NCBI GenBank assembly: GCA_033297075.1
Contig: MU858352.1
Coordinates: forward strand, 1 to 23,178
Length of the DNA: 23,178 nucleotides
Direction of reading: 5' to 3'
DNA from: Rhypophila decipiens
Taxonomy: Eukaryota > Ascomycota > Sordariomycetes > Sordariales > Naviculisporaceae
Of the stretch, positions 1-9,976 are shown in pieces. The stretch's first letter is position 1; each line of letters starts with the position of its first letter. The position numbers and the translations under genes were made by a program. The notes beneath the pieces were generated by a model. It saw only the letters and a program-made list of their open reading frames with translations. It was not told the DNA's origin and did no database searches.

Positions 1-1730
1 GAACAGAACAAGAAACAACACAATTACAACCACAAAACCCAACCCCCGCTTATGCGAACCCTTTGTGATCATATGATTACCTAGTACACCCAACAGAGTT
101 CAACACAGAAAATACCACATTGACTTTCCAGATCCGTCAACCCAATTCTTCAAAATCCCAAAAAGGCACCGTCACACCAGGCAGCCATCACAACGGCCAA
201 TCCTCCGGCGATAAGGTGCCCCCTTACGGATACGATATTTTATTTTCCGAGAAGAATAAGAAACCCGCGCGGTAACCACTGTCTCTCCACGCGATTCCGT
301 GCTTCATGGCTCCGAGGACCGGACTAAATCGCGTCTCATGGTTCGCTTGAACCACAGAATCCATCGCCGCGAGTCATTAATGATGCGCTGTCCTGGACAA
401 GATTGCCTCGAAGGACTCACGCCTAGGTCATTAAATTTCAGAGTCGAATAGTAGCTGAATCGTTCAAGAAAGCACGCCGTAGTAAATCAGTGTCAAAGTC
501 ATGCCCTGGGTTTCGTTTCATGGTAAGTCGCCCAGCTTTGTGAAACTTTCCAACGGAGGGATGAATATGCTGTTATGTTGAAAATGATGTCACGAGCGCA
601 TCAAGGGGTCCGCATGAAAATGTGAACAAGCGCACAGATCTTTGATTGTGGCGGTGTTGAGATCGTCCACTGCGAGGTCCTTGTACTGGAGCTTTAAGTT
701 GGCGAGGAAATATGGGATTTCTGTTATGCTCGTTCTGTTTATCGAGACTCTGGAGGCTCTAAGATGCAGGGTTATCGTGAGGGACACAGTGAGTATAAAA
801 TTTGAGTTGGTGTACCCGAGGAGCCTGGATATCAAATTCCGCCTTAGTGACTCAGCACGTCCTCGAAATGTCTATGACGGTGTTGTCAATAATGTGTTTG
901 ACCTTTGTCAGATTGCATCAAGGATGGTCAATCATTTCAATCAAGCTTTGAGTGACCATTACCTTGAGTATCTTCGGGCACGGAATAAATACTTTTTATG
1001 GCGTTGACAGCAATTAATCGACTGCATACTGATCGGTGATTAACGAACTGCACCTCGCTATGTCTTCTTAAAATCTATTATTTTGGCCCTCAAAGGTTTG
1101 GTCGGACGTGCAGCCAGGGGCTATAATCCTTACCCTCTCCTATCCAATGTGGCGATAAAAAGCGTAGGCATGTTGCCTTTTTTACTTTTTTCTTTGTTGT
1201 AGATCTTGTCAAATTGGCGGCTTAGAGGTTGAATCAGTCCGTTGCTTGTGTTGCTTTCCGTGGTACTAGAGGAGCATGCCACGCGATCAGAGGTGCCGAA
1301 GGAGCGGGAGAAGAAACGGGAGAAGTTCAAGCTCTTTGTGCACGGCCCGTACCACTCCCCAATCCGACGACTGATATTCGCAGTTGCCTTCTCCTTCCCG
1401 GTTTGTCCTGTTTGTAAAATAACCGGCATGATCGTTTATCTGATAAAGAGCTCCCAAGACACAAGCTTCCAGCTCGTGGTAGCCTCCTTAACTACCCCCT
1501 CCCCCAAATTCCGGGTCTTGACAAACCTGTGCCTTGTAATGTCGAACTATCTTGACCAAGACCTCGACCATGCGAAGCAGCGAGCTATCCAACCTTTTGG
1601 ACAGGACGATTGATTAGAGTTTTATCTCACTATTTTCCGTGTCTAACATCTCGTTTGGCGAGACAGTTGCAGCCTTAATCAAATCACGTTTCCCACTGAG
1701 GTTCTTCACTGAACGTAGGCGTTGATCCAG
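1..1730. other. Region without a convincing gene
   Basis: No reading frame here has a start codon, family motif or plausible exon structure that I can defend. Two overlapping frames at about 590-835 (minus) and 642-1007 (plus) are open and have protein-like composition, but they contradict each other and neither shows a domain. Positions 1242-1613 are open on the plus strand without a recognisable domain. The last 30 bases, with a TCACTGAAC branch-like site near 1706-1714 and an AG at 1729-1730, look like the 3' end of the intron that precedes the last exon of gene A. The exons that should lie upstream of that intron cannot be found. Confidence 0.5.
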
Positions 1731-2213
1731 TTCGACTCCAACATGTCATTCACATCGCTTCCTCGACCCACAATCGGGTCTGCGAGTAGTCCGCCGACTT
1801 CTTCTTCCAGTCCTACTCCGGATCCGCTGGTCACCGTAACAGATGACATTACGTCATGGGCGAGTGTGCACAATGTCACTCTCCCGTGGTACGCCGACGG
1901 CGCTAGCATGAGCGGCGGTCAAAAGGGCATCACTACGCCAGTCAAAATAGGCCTCCCGATTGTTGGCATAGTCGTGGGCCTTGCCCTCGTGGGACTGGCT
2001 GTATGGCTATTCATCAGATATCGGCGGCGCAAGACTCGGGCCCATAGAAAGGATACCACGGATAATGCCGCTGGCCTTCTCCAAACCCATGGCTCGACTT
2101 CCGATAACAAGACACGATGTTGAAGGTCGTTTGAACTTGCTGGGGAAGAGACCAACCGGCATGTTCCGGTGGGTGGCGCTGTCGTCAATACAGAGGGGGC
2201 CGATGGCGGCTGA
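1731..2213 (+). pseudogene. Gene A: truncated paralogue of single-pass membrane protein family
   Basis: This stretch matches the last exon of neighbouring genes B and C. It has a Ser/Thr/Pro stalk (SSPPTSSSSPTPDP), a membrane helix (about 1935-2020; IGLPIVGIVVGLALVGLAVW) and an RYRRRK stop-transfer cluster like the FRYRR of gene B. It opens right after an AG at 1729-1730 in phase 0, as the last exons of B and C do. No ectodomain exon or signal peptide lies upstream. TGA at 2121-2123 ends the frame, yet the same frame continues with a tail-like segment containing FELAG, as in the FELPG of gene B, up to TGA at 2211-2213. A short protein starting at the ATG at 1743 is possible but would lack a signal peptide. 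I read it as a decayed, 5'-truncated copy. Confidence 0.6.
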
Positions 2214-3004
2214 ATATGGCGGACGCGATCCGCCCGGCAGAAATGGTCCAGAAGTTCCAGGTCAGATTTCGCGTGGGAATAAGGTTGGGGTATCATCAAA
2301 CTGATGGGACTAATACGTGTGACCTCTCGATTCACTCCGAATCTGTCAATCGGTGACTTGGAATTAGCTCTTTCTGTAAAATGTCACCATCTGGCCGCTA
2401 GGAGAGGACAAATAGTTGTACTTTACTCTCAAGGGCACGAGAGGCAGAGCTACAGAGGTCTGAGTATTCAAAGGCATGACCAGGTGCTCTGTGTATCAAG
2501 ACGTCACCACGGCTGCGTACGGTTTGGAAATACTAGGACTTTACAGAGAGTTTTCGGTGGGGTCTGAAATCATTGTCGGTAGTTTTCATTATCACGCGCC
2601 CCCCACCAGTTTCTGTAATTTGATCCGAAGATGCGCCACGAGGCCCCCGCCGAGCGTACCGGTACTACGTACGCGCTGTCTGTATCCAAGTATCAATTCA
2701 TCCCTCCTCGCCTTTGCTTGGGTCCAGTCGCATTTATAACTTCAAAGCACAATGCCGAGCCTGCCCCAAGACACGTTTCCTCTGAGCCCTGCTTGTGAGC
2801 CCCGTGATCCCACCACGAGTAACGCCTCTATTCATCCCAAGTGTGCGGGAAGCTGCTCAACCATTTCACAAGATCCCGAATTCCTTGCCCGCCTTCTACT
2901 GTCTTTTACATCTGACTATTTCTGTCCACCGTCTTTCTTGATTGCGTCCAAAGTCCTCCACTCTCTCACAGCAGCGCACCAAGCCTGTAAATCCTTCAAA
3001 CAAA
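2214..3004. other. Spacer A-B with probable promoter and leader of gene B
   Basis: No gene is supported here. An AT-rich box, ATTTATAA at 2732-2739, lies about 270 bp before the gene B start and is a possible TATA element. The following 200 bases are rich in C and T (for example around 2890-2970), as is common in fungal leader sequences just upstream of the start codon. Open frames across this part are continuations of the leader and have no domain. Confidence 0.4.
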
Positions 3005-4295
3005 ATGTCGCTCACGAATCACATCCGACTTATCCTGGGGCTCTTGCTGCTCCTCGCCGCGGGTCGAGTCAAGGCAGATGGCCCCCTCAGATTCACAAAT
3101 ACAGCTTGGGCTAGCGTCCAGTTCGGCAAAGTGTTCAAGGTAACCCGGACCGACGACGAAATGAATATCTATCTCATAACCCCGAGGAAATCCAACTCGA
3201 TGAATAGCGTGGTCTTTGACCTCGGTGCAACATGTCGGTTATCCCCACCTTGACCCCTGATGTCGGACTGGGGACGCAAGCCTTTCTAGAAAGTCGCTAA
3301 TCTCGATCTCGTGCTTTAGCGCAACCCGGTGTGCGAGCATGGGGCTGGGTTCCCCAGGAGCCCAAGTTCGCGGGCATAGAATGGGCACCGGAATTCAAGT
3401 GGCATCTGTCGCTTGCCCCGATGAACTCTGACGATGACACGGTGGACCTTAACGCTATGGTCCAGTCTCCCGACTTTGTGATTTTGCCCCGAGACGTGAG
3501 TATTCATGATGATTTTCTTTCTTTCCATGCTCCTTCTGGTTGACGTTTTACGAGCGGCTGGACGTACCAATAGCTGACTGAATATTCATCATCTAGGGCT
3601 CGACTCCGACGGTGGTGACGCCTTCCTCGACACTGTCCATGACATCGACGGCGACGATCCCAATTCCTACGCAATCGAACACACCACCCCCCAGCGCGAT
3701 TAGTCCTGGTGAGAGCATGTCCATTGGGACAGAAGCTGGGATAGGCATTGGTTCCGCGGCTGCCGGCCTTCTTCTTATCGCACTCGTCGCCTGGATCATC
3801 TTTCGATATCGTCGCGGAAAACACGAGGGGCACTTGACACTATATAATGGCCCGCCTAAAAGCCAACCTGTCCGTGTCTCCGAGTACAACATTCCCAGCT
3901 TGATCCCCGACTGCCCAGCATCGCCGGCAGCACCCCCTTATGCAGCAGGTCCGGCCACGCCATTCCTCGCTGCGAAGAGGGATCAAAGTCCAGTCTTCGA
4001 ACTTCCAGGCGGCCATCCTTCTCAAAGCGTAGAACTTTCCGGTAGCAGCTCACGGCCTGCCGAGCTCACGGCCTCACTGTCATTCCACAGCTCGCCAACG
4101 GTCGCATATTTTTCGAGCTCGCCGACTGTCGCGAATTCCCCTGGTCATGCCGAGGGAAATGCTTCACGGCCGGACAATGTTCGACACTCGATGCCTGCCA
4201 GTGACGTGGATTGGAGGTACGATCCAATGGGCGGAAGCTACAGTACTAGCCCTCCCGCAAGCCCGAATCATATATTGCCTGACCAGCACTACTAG
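3005..4295 (+). CDS. Gene B: secretory single-pass membrane protein with Kre9/Knh1-like ectodomain
   Basis: Splice model: exons 3005-3233, 3320-3495 and 3597-4295 (367 aa), introns of 86 and 101 nt in phases 1 and 0. The first donor is GTCGGT. I chose this start because it opens a clear signal peptide (residues 1-25, core LILGLLLLLAA). Residues about 28-130 have the F-x-x-x-x-W...G-K-x-F-x-V pattern of fungal Kre9/Knh1-like beta-sandwich domains and a WGWVP motif. A Ser/Thr/Pro stalk follows (about 136-180), then a membrane helix (about 183-204) and FRYRRGK. The predicted cytoplasmic tail carries SPVFELPGG, SVELSG and PAELT, and ends with DVDWRYDPMGGSY (about 338-350). It is probably a plasma-membrane or wall-associated surface protein. 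Exon 1 has the same length (229 nt) as in gene C, supporting duplication. The molecular function is unknown; the domain call is from pattern only. Confidence 0.8.
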
Positions 4296-4924
4296 AGCGG
4301 ATACCATTCGCCCAACCAGGAAGCGGCTTACCCACACACACGATAGTTACAACTCATGATCCAAATTCCTGAATGAATAGCTGGCTGTGTTTTCGACTGG
4401 AACTTTTGCCAAGTGTGGGATACTGCAGCAAGATGGATACATATCACCGGAAGGCAAGGAAGTTCTTTTGGAAGGCAGTTAATTTTGGGTCTACTCTAGA
4501 TTGAAAGTTATTGGGGAGGAGACACTTACAGAGTGTAGGGATTTTGTGCTTTTGCTTAGTCGGGGTGATTCAGCAGATTAGAGCACAAGCTTAGCTTTCC
4601 ATATTTGAACAATAGTAGCTTATAACCAAAACCGATACCTACATAGATGTAACTTTGCGATTCGAGCAACTCTTCGATCTAGACTTTCCATTAATCTCAG
4701 CCCCTCTTTTCGTCCTCTTTGCCAGCAACCGCTTCTTATCGAGCGGTGTCAAAAAGAAGCAGGTAGAAAGTTTTCTCACCCGCCCTCTACGGCCCTTACT
4801 CCTTTCTATCAATGACTGTTTCGACATAGATCTCACCCCTTCACCCCTTCACCCCCACCGACAACTACAATCGACCCCCCGCACACTGCGTAAGGTCTTA
4901 GGGAGTACAATACTTAACAACACG
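4296..4924. other. Spacer B-C with leader of gene C
   Basis: No separate gene is supported. The frame of gene C stays open upstream to about 4655 but has no ATG before 4925, so this is a leader. It includes a C-rich tract (about 4836-4885) just before the start codon. Confidence 0.45.
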
Positions 4925-6168
4925 ATGTCGAGGACTTGCTACATCCGACTGTGGGTCGGCTTATTTCTCCTTTTCGCTACAGATCTAGGCCATGTCAGGT
5001 TCACACCCACATCATGGGACAATATCCGAATCAATGAACCATTCAATATAAGCTGGAAATTTAGTGGCATCAGCTATCCCGTTTCTTTCGACCTTGTAGG
5101 TAGGCTGGACGCGAAATACGAAAACGACTATGACATCGGCCTAGGCGCAACCAGTCAGTTTTCAACATCTCACTTATAACGTCTCTGTCCAGTCACTGAC
5201 TCCAGCATGTCATATTCAGTCCATTATGATCAACACTACTGGATATGGGTTCCCACTCCAGACCTATTCGATTATCCGTCAATGGCGCAGTGGACACGAA
5301 CTCGGCTGTGGTACGTGGAAATAACCGCGTTTAAGGACCCTGAACATCCTGAACATCCTGATCAGTCCGACATGACCGATCGGTCGCCCGAGTTTCTGAT
5401 CGCACCGGCACTGAACCAGGTGTGTGAGTTTTGTTCTGCCGCCCGGCGCCCAAATAAACACCACCTTACTGATTCTTTCATCTTCAGGGGATGACGGATT
5501 CGACGACAACTGTGCATAGTACCTCGCCATTGACCTCGACGACGGCGACCGAGACTCCGACCACGGTCGCGAACCCGACATCTGTCATCCCGACCAAAAC
5601 TCCCGAAGAAGACCCCACCAGCGGGCACGACAATCTGTCTGCAGGGGCAAAGGCAGGGATTGGCATCGGCTGCGGAGTCCTCGTCGTCAGTGTCGTGGTT
5701 GTCATGGTATCCGCGATTTTGCGCCACCGGCGCAAAGCACAAGAACGTCAATTGACCTTGTTCAGCGGGTCCGCGGTCAATGATAAGAGCAGGGCCAACA
5801 TCGCTGGCATGATTCCGGCCTGCCCTTCCTGCGGATTTGCCGAGAGGAATAACCCGAGTCCTGTCTACGAGCTTGATGGCAGCGCCCCCTCACCTGCCAA
5901 GTTGCCGTGTAGCATTCCTGGGTCTTCAAACCCCCGGGGAAACACTCCTGAACCTGTCGAACCTCCGGGCAGCCCTGCCCAGCCTGTCAAGAACCAGGAT
6001 CTCATATCTCCTGCCGGCTCACCAAATACTCCGGCATCTCCCAACGAGACAACCGGGAAAATGGGACTACCAGAAAACAAATCAGATCCAATACACCCTG
6101 ACGATCCCGACTGGAAGTACAATCCAGTGAGAGGAAGCTATGGAGGACAATCGCAGAGGACGGAATGA
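4925..6168 (+). CDS. Gene C: secretory single-pass membrane protein, paralogue of gene B
   Basis: Splice model: exons 4925-5153, 5220-5419 and 5488-6168 (369 aa), introns of 66 and 68 nt in phases 1 and 0, as in gene B. The first donor is GTCAGT, at the same place as GTCGGT in gene B. An AG at 5192 would make a 39-nt intron; the AG at 5218-5219 fits better, with CACTGAC as branch site. Residues 1-24 form a signal peptide. The ectodomain begins VRFTPTSWDNIRINEPFNIS, Kre9/Knh1-like, with a WIWVP motif in exon 2. The stalk is a Ser/Thr/Pro tract (about 145-190). The membrane helix is about 199-221, followed by RHRRK. The tail has SPVYELDG, several P-G-S-P repeats and a terminal DPDWKYNPVRGSYGG shared with gene B. 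It is likely a surface protein; function not known. Confidence 0.8.
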
Positions 6169-6764
6169 TCACATATATATCTTGCTCAATTCGGCGGGCA
6201 GTAACCGGATTGGCCGGTTGAGAGAAGGTCAGTCGTAGAGGGTAGGCTGGTTGCCGAAAGATGGAGAAGTAGGAATGGGAGGATCCAGGAAACGGTTTTG
6301 GGAACACAGGCGTTCAAAACAGCGTGTGAGGGGACGGGACGGACATTTATAACGTCTGGGGCTTTTTGGTTGATTGCTTTATCTGTTGATTCAGCATGTT
6401 TTACAGCACAAGTTCAGTTTATCATTTCCCCTTTTTGGACCATTCAAGCTTGCCTACAAAATAATAACCAGATGTTAACTTACAATTCTGCTGTGCGTGT
6501 CGCCTATGGCTTGTTGCCTCGTTCTACAATTTACACGAGACATTTAAACGACATGAGTGACCGGCTGACAGCAGAATTGTGTTTCTCTTGTGTTGCCCTT
6601 GTGTTTGACCATACCCCCTCATTGCGCGGTTGTACGAAACAAACACCAGGTCTCAACGATTTTCTCCACACTTCTTCAACACATTCCTCAAAACTTTCTC
6701 CCGAATCTTAGGATCTAATCTACCTTTCTTGACAATAATATCAGTTCCTGACACAACCCTCACC
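6169..6764. other. Spacer C-D, no gene seen
   Basis: No coding frame with a family motif. The last 120 bases before 6765 are rich in C and T and probably form the leader of gene D. Confidence 0.45.
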
Positions 6765-7942
6765 ATGAGACTTATTGCGACACGGATAGAGTTCTCAAAG
6801 GTCAGGCCGTCATGGCGTATGGTTCTCCTACTGCGACTCGTCTTAATCCTATTTTTCGTTGGCGATGCTTGCCCCCAAACACAGACGGTCACATCTGATT
6901 GGAGGGAGACGTCTGCGCCGGACCCCGAGGAAACTCCGTCTAGTTCCGATACTAGACCGACATTCAGCGAGTCTACAACTGCTTCGACAAGCAGCCCGAC
7001 GACTTCCTCCAGTTCCGAGACTAGATCGTTCATCACTTCGGAATTCACTTTGATAATCACTTCGACAGGCACTTCGACAATCACTTCGATAGTCAGTCCG
7101 ACAAACAGCCCGACAACTAGCTCGCTCCCCCATCCGCGACCGACCTCGGTCACAAGTGTGCTTACTTCGGATTCATCCGCCGAAACATCGACGAACGCTC
7201 CTAATAACACAGACGGTTCAAATCAGTTCAGCATGTCACCTGGATTCATTACTGCAGTTGCCATCGGTGGGTTGCTGTTCATTGGATTGCTGGTTGTATT
7301 CTTGCGCCGGGGCTTCAAGACATTACGACAGAGACGGCGGGAGAAACAAAACCGAGACATCGATGACACACCGGCGGAGAATATCATTACTCCAACCGGT
7401 AAAACATTTTGGCAAATTCTCAAGTCGAACACCCAACAGTGGAGCTTGGCACTGAGAAAGTGAACACGACATCTCTAATTGAGCTTGATTGCGTGACCGA
7501 ACCATCACGACTAAACGAGTTGGCGGCTACCGGTCCACAGCCCAGCCAACGGGATAGCAGAATGATCACGGGAACAGAGTTTGAGTGCAACAGTCCGCGA
7601 ATCCCTGAGCTCGAGAGTAACACACCACTGCCCACGGAATTGGACAGTCAATCGCACTTTATATCGCCCACCGAACTGGAGGCCAGCGGCGCAAGATACG
7701 GCGGGCAGGCACCAGCTGAAATCATGGATACTCGGCGAGATACTGAGACGCCGCTCGTCTCACCTCTGAGCTCGGGCTCTGTGCGCAGCATCAATGGATA
7801 TCAGCCGTTCCCATATGCTTCACCAACGGATGTCGAACATGGATATGGCTCTGACGGGGCTGCAACTTATCATTACTTTCCCACCGTTCCTCATGAGCAA
7901 AGCTCGGGTGGACATGGGTTTTGGCATGGGCAGCAACGGTGA
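6765..7942 (+). CDS. Gene D: Ser/Thr-rich single-pass membrane protein lacking the ectodomain
   Basis: ATG at 6765 has a good context (CACCATGA); an in-frame ATG at 6819 gives a tighter signal peptide (VLLLRLVLILFFVGDA). After the signal the protein goes straight into a roughly 110-residue Ser/Thr/Pro stalk, probably heavily O-mannosylated, with no Kre9-like domain. A membrane helix lies at about 160-180, then RRGFKTLRQRRREK. The cytoplasmic tail lies in another frame from 7440. A 41-nt intron (7399-7439, phase 1, GTAAAA to CAACAG) would join them into 378 aa, but that is very short, so a frameshift is the alternative. The tail has repeated acidic EL motifs (TVELG, IELD, NELA, PELES, TELDS, TELEA) and a C-terminal FPYASPTDVEHGYG segment shared with gene E. 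Stalk and tail resemble wall-stress sensor proteins in layout only. Confidence 0.65.
7056..7127 (+). repeat. Degenerate 12-bp tandem repeat in the gene D stalk
   Basis: Six consecutive 12-bp units, based on ATCACTTCGACA and drifting towards the 3' end, lie in the reading frame. They encode a four-residue repeat of the form x-T/S-S/P-T (ITST, GTST, ITSI, VSPT, NSPT, TSSL). This is part of the Ser/Thr stalk and a likely site of length variation between strains. Confidence 0.6.
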
Positions 7943-8469
7943 ATGGTCAATGATAAGTCAGAGTGCAGTTAATGGTTTGGGGTATGTTCTGATCAGTGGC
8001 GATGGACTCGGCTCTCCGTTTGGTAAGGCTGAGATTTGCCTTGGCAACTTGAGAACTGTGGTGGTTTTATCAAGCTCACTGGCAAGAGCTCAGCATTGAA
8101 CAAACACTCATAAACCATCTTGGCATACATCGTCAAGTGCCTCTTGGATTTGCTATGTCCAAAAAGCTCACAATAACCCCTCATTTCTTAGTCCCACAGA
8201 CTCGCTGTTATGGTATCACCGGATGTTATGTCACATACTCCATGCGCCTTCCTGTACCTTACCGGCTTGAGTGCCCCATTGCCACGGGTGCGACGTAACC
8301 GCCTCCTCCTTTATTTCTCGTTGGTTACTTGAACCTCCGCTCAAACTTGTCCACATTCCTCTTCACTCATGAGATCGCACAACCCAGCAGACAATCCTCG
8401 CTTCATATTCTTCAGTGCATTCAGTCAATGTCGCTCCTCACGTCTTCATCATAAAACCGAAGACACACG
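7943..8469. other. Spacer D-E, no gene seen
   Basis: No coding frame with a family motif. The part from about 8290 to 8469 is pyrimidine-rich and probably contains the former promoter and leader of gene E. Confidence 0.45.
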
Positions 8470-9875
8470 ATGAAGTGGTCAATTTATTTATTTTGGTTCC
8501 ATCTTCTTTTTAATATTCCCATTCCCAGTAACAGCAACTCTTGCATTCTTAAATAAGACCAGTGGTGGGCCAGATTGGGATAGAATCGAGTACGGCGAAA
8601 CAGTCACAGTCAAATGGACAGGCGCGTCAGGAAAGACCGTAACAATCAGTCTGGTTGAAACCTATCAAGGCGCACCCTGGACAACACGTACGTACACCAC
8701 CAAGTTACCAGCAACGTCAAAGCAGAAAACCCCATGCTCGACCACCGCGAGCTCTGTGATTCGACGGCCTGGAGACTAACGACGGTTTCGTTCTTATAGT
8801 AACCCGCGACGCGCCATGCTCGACCGATGGCTCAGGGTCATGGGATTGGATACCCAATAAGCTCGATGCAACACCCGATCAGTACTATCAGATGTACATC
8901 AATGATGTCTTTCATTCGATTTCTTCTCCCATGTTCGAGGTTTCCGAGAGTTTCCGTGTGGTGAGAATCCTGCCACTGATCAAGACGCGCCCACTTCTAG
9001 AACGAATACTTCTTGACTTTTCCGGAGCAAAGCTAACCGTGTGCAGTGGGACAGTTCCCGCCGTCTTCTGCTACCTCGTCCCAAACATCCAGCGCGACTG
9101 AATCAAGCGCGTCGAATCCAACAAACCTGACAGATCCAGGCCATGAAAGTCAGCCCCACGGTCTCAGTACAAAGACGGTTATAGCAATATCAGTAGGGGT
9201 GTCTCTGGGTGTCGTGGTGCTCTTGGTACTGGCAAAGGTGGTTATTCCTCGTTACTATACAGGGAAGCGAAGAAAGGAAACCGAATGCGACACTGAGGGA
9301 TTCAATGGAGGCGACGGCGGTGGCAGGATCGCCGAGCTTCATGATCAGTCCTCAACACTGTCGCCAGCGGGGCTTGGACGTTCCGAGTTCGACGGGCAAT
9401 ATCCCACAATGTCGAGGGAGAAAGCCTGGGACCATAACACCAATACGTGGAGAGTGATGTTCGTTCTGAGCTTTCTGGAGCATCAGCTATCTATGGTCCC
9501 ACAGAACTAGAGTGTGGACTACGCAGCGTTGATATGACGGAACAAGGAGCCTCGAGATTGCCAGTGATCAGCGAGCTGCACGAGGATCGCTCGCCAACTC
9601 GGGAGCTCGAGGGGACGTTTTTCAGAAATTGGCAGAGTTCGACGGGACCTGAGTGGAATCCGGAACACAGAGGAGTCGGAGTGGGCGAGCTTGAATGAAG
9701 CACTATTTATCCCGCCGAGATGGCTGGTGCTGGGACTACAATGGGTTCTCAGCATCATGATACGGTGACAAGATGGATCCATGCTCCGCAAGTATTTCCG
9801 TACCCGACCCCATTGGAGGTCGGACGCGGTTTTGGTTATGATGGGGCAGCCAAGCACCCAGGATTCTCGTGTTAA
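8470..9875 (+). pseudogene. Gene E: decaying paralogue with Kre9-like ectodomain and gene D-type tail
   Basis: ATG at 8470 starts a good signal peptide (MKWSIYLFWFHLLF), but the ectodomain lies one frame away, so a 1-base shift in the T-rich run near 8503-8512 is needed. The ectodomain (GGPDWDRIEYGETVTVKW) is followed by a phase-1 intron at 8688-8799 with a GACTAAC branch site, then a WDWIP motif and a phase-0 intron at 8961-9054: the gene B/C exon plan. A Ser/Thr stalk, a membrane helix (about 9175-9240) and the tail follow. The tail changes frame near 9412-9453, by a 42-nt intron or another shift. TGA at 9696-9698 ends the frame, but the same frame continues with FPYPTPLEV and GYDGAA, matching the gene D C-terminus, to TAA at 9873-9875. 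Several lesions make it a probable pseudogene; single lesions could be assembly errors. Confidence 0.6.
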
Positions 9876-9976
9876 GGGCGTCAAGGTCAGCGAGGCCTTT
9901 TTTCTCCTTTCACAAACGAGATGCATGAATACTAGTATAAACTATTTAACTATCAGCGAAAAATACCCAGAACTAT

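Noticed and set aside
590..1007. Opposed frames at 590-835 (minus) and 642-1007 (plus)
   Set aside because: Both look moderately protein-like, but they overlap on opposite strands, the plus one begins at TTG, and neither shows a recognisable motif or neighbouring exon.
2752..3114. Plus-strand frame starting at ATG 2752
   Set aside because: It runs through the C/T-rich leader of gene B and overlaps its signal peptide in another frame; no domain.
4655..4924. N-terminal extension of gene C
   Set aside because: The frame is open upstream but contains no ATG, and the signal peptide starts at 4925.
5154..5192. 39-nt first intron in gene C
   Set aside because: It is unusually short. A 66-nt intron ending at 5219 keeps the frame, has a CACTGAC branch site, and fits the exon plan of its paralogues.
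9001..9046. Acceptor at 9045-9046 for the second intron of gene E
   Set aside because: It puts the stalk out of frame and is too close to the CTAAC branch site; the AG at 9053-9054 fits phase 0.
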